A stretch of DNA of 8,660 nt from an uncultured Fidelibacterota bacterium (GTDB lineage Bacteria > Fidelibacterota > Marinisomatia > Marinisomatales > UBA8229): NCBI GenBank assembly GCA_913054425.1, contig CAJXJG010000067.1, positions 1-8,660 on the forward strand, given 5' to 3'. The stretch's first letter is position 1. The number at the start of each line of letters is the position of its first letter. This document shows, piece after piece, positions 1-4,862 of the stretch. Under the pieces are notes generated by a model, which did no database searches, was not told the DNA's origin, and worked only from the letters and a program-made list of their open reading frames with translations. The position numbers and the translations under genes were made by a program.

Positions 1-782
1 GTGGAAGGAAAAATTATTATTTTTCCCACATGCTCAACTGTATTTATGACTGCAGGTATTGTTTTCTCCAGGGAATGTATCGTTCGGCAAATTATGTGTT
101 ATTTGTGAATTATGAAGATTTCCAAAATGAGATCAAAAAAATTGTAGAACAAAATCCTGATGATGAAGAAATCACATTTTTCTCAGGCTATGATTGTGAT
201 TCGCTGGCCCTGGAAGCAATTACAGGGTTTGTTCGAGAATTTCTTCCCTTCTTTCAAAAACATAAAAGAGCAGTTCTTGAGCTTCGCACAAAAAGCATCA
301 ATGTTGATGAATTGTTGAATCATGAAGTCATTCCCAATTGTGTTGTTGCCTATAGTTTTACTCCTGAAAATATTTCTCAAAAATTGGAACATGGCGTACC
401 GCCTGTAACAAGACGGATACAAACAATGGAGAAACTGGCAGAAAAAGGCTGGCAGGTTGGAATACGATTGGATCCGTTGATTTACCATGAAGGCTATCAA
501 AAAAATTACAGTGAATTAATTCAGAATATTTTTCATACAATTCCGGTTGAAAACATACATTCGGTTAGTACCGGACCAATGCGTTTTCCGGAGAAAATGT
601 TTTATACTATTGAACAGCTCTATCCGGATGAACATCTCTTTGCAGGCCCCCTTGAAAATCGAAATGGTCTAACTTCTTATTCAGAAAAAATTGAAAAAGA
701 AATGATGAACTATTGTGATACTATTTTAGAAAAATATATTCCAAAAGAAAAACGATATTCCTGTATTCAATCTTCATTTTAA
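1..782 (+). CDS. SPL-family radical SAM protein (spore photoproduct lyase-like), 5' end missing
   Basis: This is a radical SAM enzyme of the spore photoproduct lyase (SPL) family, which in Bacillus uses a 4Fe-4S cluster and S-adenosylmethionine to reverse a thymine dimer lesion in DNA. The reading frame is open from base 3 with no upstream stop, so the true start lies outside the window; the ATG at 30 is internal, because the preceding codons (GRKNYYFSH) read like the usual lead-in to the cluster motif. Numbering from that ATG, the CxxxCxxC cluster motif is C4, C8, C11 (CIYDCRYCFLQG), followed by MYRSANYVLFVNYEDF, which I recognise from SPL-like proteins. Cys56 (GYDCDSL) lies 45 residues after the third cluster cysteine, close to the spacing of the catalytic H-donor cysteine of Bacillus SPL. 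Later landmarks are LELRTKS, GIRLDPLIYH and STGPMRFP. It stands apart from the downstream genes. Family assignment is firm; DNA repair as its role, with no spore genes visible, is not. Confidence 0.88.
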   Translation, partial: GRKNYYFSHMLNCIYDCRYCFLQGMYRSANYVLFVNYEDFQNEIKKIVEQNPDDEEITFFSGYDCDSLALEAITGFVREFLPFFQKHKRAVLELRTKSINVDELLNHEVIPNCVVAYSFTPENISQKLEHGVPPVTRRIQTMEKLAEKGWQVGIRLDPLIYHEGYQKNYSELIQNIFHTIPVENIHSVSTGPMRFPEKMFYTIEQLYPDEHLFAGPLENRNGLTSYSEKIEKEMMNYCDTILEKYIPKEKRYSCIQSSF

Positions 783-1036
783 CATTTTTTTTAAATCATA
801 TGGGTTGAATTAATTAATGATATCAGTTTATTTCATTCTCTTTGCACATCTGTGGTTTTTTAAAAACGGGTAATATTTAGACCTGAGTCTATTTCACATT
901 TTAATCTCTTTTGGTCTTTATTCTTATTTATCTGTGTTATATCCTCATAGTAATTTTTCATATAAATTTTATGGATAAACGGGCAGACAGATTCAGCTTA
1001 TTAATCCCAGGAACACTATAATAAAAGAGATGAATT
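783..1036. other. AT-rich intergenic region without a recognisable gene
   Basis: This 254-base stretch separates the SPL-like gene from the thiolase-fold gene. It is very AT-rich. I see no convincing reading frame, tRNA or strong terminator. A small perfect hairpin (tagac-ctga-gtcta, 878-891) and a short gttttttaaaaac inverted repeat (855-867) are present but too weak to call. A TATAAT at 1017-1022 has no good -35 partner and lies too close to the ATG for a normal leader. The promoter of the thiolase/DUF35 pair should lie here, but I cannot place it. Confidence 0.5.
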
Positions 1037-2458
1037 ATGATCAAATTCAGTGATAAACAACTCAAGATTCCACAGATGCAAAGACCTGTATTTCTTGTTA
1101 CCGGAGGCATGTCCAAGTTTGGTCGTGCTGTGCCGGAAAAACGGACAGAAGAACTGGTCATAGATGCGTTCGTGGAAGCAGCGGAATTCATTGATAAGTC
1201 CTCTGCAGAGCTCAAGGAATATATCCATTCATGTTACTATGGTCATTTTGCAGATCATTTTGGTGATCAACTTCTGGGTGAAGCACTTATTCATGACCGC
1301 CTTGGTCTGGACCCGCTGGGGAACGTAGGCATTAAGACTGGAGGCGCCACCGGCGGATCCACTCTTTGGGAAGCTTTTAAGGCTGTTGCTTCCGGGTATT
1401 CCGATTGTGTGTTGGCAATGGGCTGGGAACGAATGGATGAGGTACCCACAGATGAAGGAAATAATTATATCGCCTCCGCAGCAGATAAGGACTGGGAAAC
1501 ACCTTTGGGACACATATATACCGGGTACTATGCGGTCATGGCCCAAAAATACTGGCAGGTGTTTGGAAAAGAAGAGGAATCTTTTCGTCGAACCATGGCT
1601 GAAATTGCAGTAAAAAACCGTGGATATGCACGGATGAATCCTCATGCCCAGGGGCCTATGAAAATTACTGTAGAGGATGTAATGAATTCGCCTGTAGTGG
1701 CATATCCGTTACGCGCACTTGACTGTTGTCTTATGAGTGTCGGTGCGGCTTGTGCAATCCTATGTGATGAGAAAACAGCCTACGAATTAACAGACAATCC
1801 ACTGATGATTCATGTGGCAGCCGGAAGCCACACGTTGCGGGTGGCTGACCGCCGGAACATGGAAATTCCCTTACTGCCGAATGAGTCACCCGATCAATAC
1901 AAAGATCTAGGCGATCGATTCCCAGGCGGGGACCGCTACCCCGGCTTTACGGGTTTTCTGGCTGCGCGAATGGCTGCTTATTACTGTTACCGTATGGCAG
2001 GTGTTGTGGATCCTACGGAGGATCTAGACCTGGTGGAACTGCACGACGCCTTTACCATCAGCGATATCCAGACTTACGAAGATATTGGTATCCGTCCTTA
2101 CGGCGAAGGTCGCACCTATGTGGAATCGGGCGACTGTTATCATACCAATCCTCATACTGGCAAGCCCGGAAAACTGCCGTCGAATCTCTGCGGCGGACTC
2201 CTCGGATGTATGCACGCTGTCGGAGCTACGGGGATAATGCAGACCGTTGAAATTGGTCAGCATATATGGGGACGCTGGGCGGAAATGCACGAAGATCAGT
2301 CAAAATGGGATCGCTTCGGCCGTACCAAACCTGCTGACTGGACTAACCTGCAGGTAGAAGGAGCAAATCGTGGTTTGGCCATTAGCCATGCCGGAGTAGG
2401 TTCACACGTTACCGCAACAATTCTTGTTCACCCGGACCATCAATTAGAAAGGAATTAA
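1037..2458 (+). CDS. Thiolase-fold protein lacking the nucleophilic cysteine, probable acyl-CoA aldolase or acyltransferase subunit
   Basis: A 473-residue protein of the SCP2/archaeal-type thiolase family, longer than the usual 380-400. An in-frame TGA at 1031-1033 makes the ATG at 1037 the first start, with a weak AGAG at 1026-1029. Family landmarks appear in order: VTGGMSKFGR (21-30), the active-site helix TGGATGGSTLWEA (101-113), HDAF (336-339) followed by TISDIQTYEDIG, and GGLLGCMHAVGATG (386-399) with the conserved His393. The position of the acyl-accepting cysteine is Gly103 (G-A-T-G for C-A-S-G). The C-terminal region that carries the second catalytic cysteine in classical thiolases reads ISHAGVGSH (449-457), without cysteine. 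Ordinary Cys-based thiolysis is therefore unlikely. Known Cys-less relatives with DUF35 partners (Ltp2, Sal) are retro-aldolases acting on 3-hydroxyacyl-CoAs, my preferred reading. Alternatives are a non-cleaving acyltransferase or a structural subunit. The DUF35 gene follows after two bases, implying a complex. G+C is visibly above that of neighbouring genes. Confidence 0.85.
   Translation: MIKFSDKQLKIPQMQRPVFLVTGGMSKFGRAVPEKRTEELVIDAFVEAAEFIDKSSAELKEYIHSCYYGHFADHFGDQLLGEALIHDRLGLDPLGNVGIKTGGATGGSTLWEAFKAVASGYSDCVLAMGWERMDEVPTDEGNNYIASAADKDWETPLGHIYTGYYAVMAQKYWQVFGKEEESFRRTMAEIAVKNRGYARMNPHAQGPMKITVEDVMNSPVVAYPLRALDCCLMSVGAACAILCDEKTAYELTDNPLMIHVAAGSHTLRVADRRNMEIPLLPNESPDQYKDLGDRFPGGDRYPGFTGFLAARMAAYYCYRMAGVVDPTEDLDLVELHDAFTISDIQTYEDIGIRPYGEGRTYVESGDCYHTNPHTGKPGKLPSNLCGGLLGCMHAVGATGIMQTVEIGQHIWGRWAEMHEDQSKWDRFGRTKPADWTNLQVEGANRGLAISHAGVGSHVTATILVHPDHQLERN
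2446..2453 (+). promoter_or_regulatory. Ribosome binding site of the DUF35 gene inside the end of the thiolase gene
   Basis: The sequence AGAAAGGA lies in the last codons of the thiolase-fold gene, seven bases before the ATG at 2461. With only two bases between the TAA (2456-2458) and this ATG, the two genes are very probably translationally coupled, as expected for subunits made in fixed ratio. Confidence 0.7.
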
Positions 2459-2460
2459 TC

Positions 2461-3051
2461 ATGAGTACTGCTGAGCGCGGTAAGGTACGCGTAGAAAAGG
2501 GGCGCTATCGTCTGGATGGAAAATTCCATTATGGATATCCAAACGATCCCATTTGGAATGAAGATGGTAAGCTTATGGGTGTTACCAACCCTCGGGACGT
2601 AACCCATGTTCATATGTATGGCGGCGAAGCGCCTTTCTTTGAGGGATTGGGGAAAGGAAAACTTTTAGGAACGTGCTGTGATAATCCGGATTGTGAAGCG
2701 GATGGGTCCATTTTTATCCCCTTCCGCATCCACTGTCCGGACTGTCTGGGGAAAAACACCATTGTGGATATGACCGACACGGCCCGGAAAGGAGCTACGG
2801 TCCACACCTTCATGACTACTGAACGCACTGGCGCTTTCAATACACTGCCGAAACCGATACGTTTTGTAAATGTGGAATTCGAAGGTGTCCCCACGATTCT
2901 CATGGGGTACCTGTCTGTAGGAAAACCGGAAATCGGCATGAAAGTGGTGCCAATTTTCAATACAGCCAGCCCCACGTACACTATCCTGGATTTATCGTGG
3001 GTACCAGACGGAACAAATGAATCAGAAATACCGGAAGGATTTACTTTTTAA
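2461..3051 (+). CDS. DUF35 family zinc-ribbon/OB-fold protein, partner subunit of the thiolase-fold protein
   Basis: A 196-residue DUF35-type protein. The signature APFFEGLGKGKLLG (57-70) is the usual start of the domain. It leads into a rubredoxin-like zinc ribbon with Cys72/73, Cys78, Cys92 and Cys95 (GTCCDNPDC then HCPDCLG); the first pair is wider than the common CxxC. An OB-fold-type beta region follows (residues about 110-170, including PIRFVNVEFEG and MGYL). About 55 residues precede the core, an extension I cannot assign. Members of this family bind thiolase-fold enzymes, for example BbsA with BbsB in anaerobic toluene degradation, PhlB with PhlAC, the archaeal thiolase/HMG-CoA synthase bridge, and the ChsH2 DUF35 domain with the Ltp2 aldolase. 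They are thought to help form the CoA-ester site or shuttle substrate. Placement two bases after the thiolase-fold gene fits this. The name 'acyl-CoA-binding subunit' would be inference. Confidence 0.88.
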   Translation: MSTAERGKVRVEKGRYRLDGKFHYGYPNDPIWNEDGKLMGVTNPRDVTHVHMYGGEAPFFEGLGKGKLLGTCCDNPDCEADGSIFIPFRIHCPDCLGKNTIVDMTDTARKGATVHTFMTTERTGAFNTLPKPIRFVNVEFEGVPTILMGYLSVGKPEIGMKVVPIFNTASPTYTILDLSWVPDGTNESEIPEGFTF

Positions 3052-3075
3052 TTAACGTGGGATAATAGCTGATTC

Positions 3076-3096
3076 GAAGTCTGTGGAAAAGACTTC
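3076..3096. repeat. Short inverted repeat after the DUF35 gene
   Basis: A perfect 7-base stem (gaagtct / agacttc) with a 7-base loop begins 25 bases after the DUF35 stop codon. It has no T-run after it, so it is not a standard intrinsic terminator, but it could be a 3'-end stabilising or weak termination structure for the thiolase/DUF35 transcript. Confidence 0.4.
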
Positions 3097-3133
3097 ATAG
3101 AAAGCTTTGAAAAGCCTTGAGAATATCCCAAGA

Positions 3134-3259
3134 AATGTCACCCTGAGTAGTTCCGATTTATCGGGACGTTACCCGTCAGCCGTAGCGTGAGCGGAGGAGG
3201 ATCGAAGGGTATTTTACCATCGAGATATCATCATATTTCGATGGACTCAATGTGACATT
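3134..3259. repeat. Intergenic inverted-repeat element with nested hairpins (possible dispersed repeat)
   Basis: The outer arms aatgtcaccctgagt (3134-3148) and actcaatgtgacatt (3245-3259) are inverted repeats matching at 13 of 15 positions. Inside are two strong hairpins. One is 3150-3167, a 7-pair stem with one G-U and a TTTA loop (gttccga/tcgggac). The other is 3217-3244, an 11-pair stem with one G-U and a 6-base loop (ccatcgagata/tatttcgatgg). Between them, around 3168-3210, is a G+C-richer stretch ending atcgaagggt, which resembles the 'CCCTGAG...TCGAAGGGT' intergenic repeats common in some bacterial genomes. The element fills most of the gap between the DUF35 and EamA genes. I infer a MITE-like or REP-like dispersed element, but copy number cannot be seen from one window. 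It may also end transcription of the upstream pair. Confidence 0.6.
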
Positions 3260-3287
3260 CATTGCTTTTTCAATGCTTTCTTATAAT
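3258..3287 (+). promoter_or_regulatory. Possible promoter for the EamA transporter gene
   Basis: A consensus -10 hexamer TATAAT is at 3282-3287, 28 bases before the ATG at 3316, with a poor -35 candidate TTCATT at 3258-3263 (18-base spacing, 3 of 6 matches). It lies just after the inverted-repeat element, a plausible place for a new transcription start. Chance TATAAT hits are common in AT-rich DNA, so this is weak. Confidence 0.25.
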
Positions 3288-3315
3288 TAATTCCTGACTT
3301 TTTACACTCACTTTC

Positions 3316-4200
3316 ATGGATAATAACCGAACTCCTGTTTTATTGTACATATTAATGATACTTGCTATGGCTGCGTGGGGACTTTCATGGTCCAGCGCGA
3401 AAATACTAGGCAGTTATGCTCCTTCGACAGTATTAGTTTTCTGGCGGTTTTTATTATCAAGCGCAGCAATGATCCCAGTTCTGTTTTTTTCAGGACAAAA
3501 TCTATCTATTACGAAAAAGGGATTTGGTTTTGCCGTAAGTGGTGCAATTTTTATATCTCTATACAACCTGCTTTTTTTTGTTGGCACTCATCTTGGAAGT
3601 GCTGGTGTTGGCGGCGTAATTGTACCCACAATGAATCCAATTCTTGCTTTTGTGGGCGCTGTGATCATTTTCCGGCAGGATTATTCAAAGAAAGATCTCC
3701 TTGGTCTGCTCCTGGGTCTAATCGGCGGCAGTATTGTTCTGAGGATTTGGGACTTCAGCTTTGACCAGGTCGCCAACAGCGGCAATACATATTTTGTTCT
3801 GGCTTCAGCAAGTTGGGCAGTCATTACATTAATTTCATCCCGTTCGCATGCTTTTATACAAACATTAAAATTCAGTTTCTGGGTTTATTTTATATCTGCT
3901 GGTTTTTACTTCCCGTTTGTCATTGGCAATGATTGGTTGTGTGTATTTACTTTGGATTGGATATTTTGGATTCATATGCTATTTGTTTCCATTGGCGCTA
4001 TGGTTTTTGGAACAACGGTGTATTTTTTTGGAACCGTAAAATTAGGTCCTCATAAAGCCAGCGCTTTCATTTTCACCGTGCCGGTTACGGCAATTCTGTT
4101 CAGTATAATTTTGTTGGAAGAACCACTGGAAATATCCACTGCCCTCGGCGGTATTCTGGCAATGGTGGCTGTGTATCTGGTTAACAAGAAACATCCATGA
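3316..4200 (+). CDS. EamA/DMT superfamily inner-membrane transporter
   Basis: A 294-residue membrane protein with about ten hydrophobic segments arranged as two EamA repeats (residues about 10-142 and 157-290). Typical family landmarks are WGLSWSSAK near the end of segment 1 (21-29), WRF at 43-45, and the repeat-ending pattern in both halves: PTMNPILAFVGAVIIFRQ (104-121) and PVTAILFSIILLEEP (256-270). The basic C-terminal tail KKHP is normal for the family. Drug/metabolite transporters of this kind usually export amino acids, nucleotides or other small metabolites, or exchange them; the substrate cannot be read from sequence. No Shine-Dalgarno is evident before the ATG at 3316 (acactcactttc). 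It sits between the thiolase/DUF35 pair and the MaoC/ALDH pair, so it may move a substrate or product of that metabolism, or be unrelated. Confidence 0.88.
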   Translation: MDNNRTPVLLYILMILAMAAWGLSWSSAKILGSYAPSTVLVFWRFLLSSAAMIPVLFFSGQNLSITKKGFGFAVSGAIFISLYNLLFFVGTHLGSAGVGGVIVPTMNPILAFVGAVIIFRQDYSKKDLLGLLLGLIGGSIVLRIWDFSFDQVANSGNTYFVLASASWAVITLISSRSHAFIQTLKFSFWVYFISAGFYFPFVIGNDWLCVFTLDWIFWIHMLFVSIGAMVFGTTVYFFGTVKLGPHKASAFIFTVPVTAILFSIILLEEPLEISTALGGILAMVAVYLVNKKHP

Positions 4201-4206
4201 CAATAC

Positions 4207-4308
4207 ATGGTGAATTCCAATACCACCCGGATCATCCGAGGATTGATTAAAGAGAGTGCCTTGAGGACACCGGTACGATTCCTTGTGAAATTTAAGGATT
4301 ATGGCTAA
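4207..4308 (+). CDS. Small basic ORF of 33 codons, doubtful
   Basis: An ATG-initiated frame (MVNSNTTRIIRGLIKES, then LRTPVRFLVKFKDYG) fills most of the gap between the EamA and MaoC genes. The peptide would be basic and not obviously membrane-bound. It is in the same frame as the EamA gene, two codons after its TGA. No Shine-Dalgarno precedes it, and an open stretch of this length is expected by chance fairly often. I do not recognise a family. It could be a small protein, a degraded gene end, or nothing. Confidence 0.15.
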   Translation: MVNSNTTRIIRGLIKESALRTPVRFLVKFKDYG

Positions 4309-4324
4309 AATCCTCATCTGTAAA

Positions 4325-4341
4325 CGGGAGTTATACATTTG
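4325..4341 (+). promoter_or_regulatory. Ribosome binding site that selects a TTG start for the MaoC gene
   Basis: CGGGAG (4325-4330) lies eight bases before TTG at 4339. This good spacing favours the TTG over the in-frame ATG at 4357 and adds six residues (MSQKDH) to the protein. Confidence 0.6.
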
Positions 4342-4809
4342 AGTCAAAAAGATCACATGAAACAATTTTCAGCAAGAATTGGTGAAGAAATTGGTCTTTC
4401 CGATTGGTTTATAATCAACCAGGCAGACATGGATGACTATGGTGAATTGACCGGCGATAGCGGCCGCATTCATAATGACCCGGTTTGGGCAGCAAAAGAA
4501 ACTCCCTTTAAGACTACAATTGTTCAGGGTACATTTCTCATTTCACAATTTGTACGATCCTTGAAAAGTTGTGATGTTACTATATCGTTGGATAATTGGG
4601 CTTATCGTCTTAACTATGGATTTAATTATATTCGAATGATTAACCCCATAAAGGAAGGAGTCCGTTTTAGAGGTCGATTTACAATAAAAGATGTCAAGCC
4701 AAAAGGCAGGAATGGAACTGTTACAACATTGGATGCTCAATTGGAAATTGAAGGACAGCAAGGACCAGCTGTCATTTCTGAATGGCTATTTTATGTGAAA
4801 TATAAATAA
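4339..4809 (+). CDS. MaoC-like (NodN-type) enoyl-CoA hydratase/dehydratase
   Basis: A 156-residue single hot-dog-fold protein of the MaoC/NodN type. The start is most likely the TTG at 4339, because GGGAG at 4326-4330 is placed eight bases upstream; the next choice, ATG at 4357, has no such site. SDWFIINQADMDDY (21-34) matches the NodN-type lead-in. The hydratase motif follows as TGDSGRIHNDP (38-48), with the catalytic pair Asp40 and His45 in the R-hydratase pattern D-x4-H. The usual 'HG' after it is QG (IVQGTFLIS, 62-70). LNYGFNYIRMINPIKEG (91-107) is the normal second half. Members hydrate trans-2-enoyl-CoAs to 3-hydroxyacyl-CoAs, or dehydrate them. The aldehyde dehydrogenase gene begins 53 bases later, probably in the same transcript. 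The expected role is to supply the hydroxyacyl-CoA substrate for the upstream Cys-less thiolase-fold protein, but this link is inferred. Confidence 0.85.
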   Translation: MSQKDHMKQFSARIGEEIGLSDWFIINQADMDDYGELTGDSGRIHNDPVWAAKETPFKTTIVQGTFLISQFVRSLKSCDVTISLDNWAYRLNYGFNYIRMINPIKEGVRFRGRFTIKDVKPKGRNGTVTTLDAQLEIEGQQGPAVISEWLFYVKYK

Positions 4810-4862
4810 ATGATTTTCAATCAAAATTGAGTTACAAATTGAATGAGCAGAGGAAAATATAA

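Noticed and set aside
1017..1022. TATAAT as -10 element for the thiolase-fold gene
   Set aside because: Transcription would begin only about eight bases before the ATG, and no acceptable -35 sequence lies at the right distance.
1229..1645. 138-codon frame on the - strand inside the thiolase-fold gene
   Set aside because: It lies wholly opposite a gene with clear family motifs, and its translation shows no recognisable domain.
3375..3764. 129-codon frame on the + strand inside the EamA gene
   Set aside because: Out-of-frame shadow; its product is rich in Trp, Cys and Arg with no family resemblance, while the main frame has a full transporter pattern.
4198..4209. TGA readthrough or recoding extending the EamA protein
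   Set aside because: The protein is already complete at 294 residues with the normal C-terminal basic tail, and no SECIS-like or other recoding signal was noticed.
4293..4316. Stem-loop aggatt/aatcct before the MaoC gene as a riboswitch or attenuator
   Set aside because: Only a 6-pair AT-rich stem with no conserved riboswitch pattern; expected by chance.
4042..4365. 107-codon frame on the - strand across the EamA/MaoC gap
   Set aside because: Mostly overlaps the EamA 3' end, has no ribosome site that I can see and no recognisable motif.
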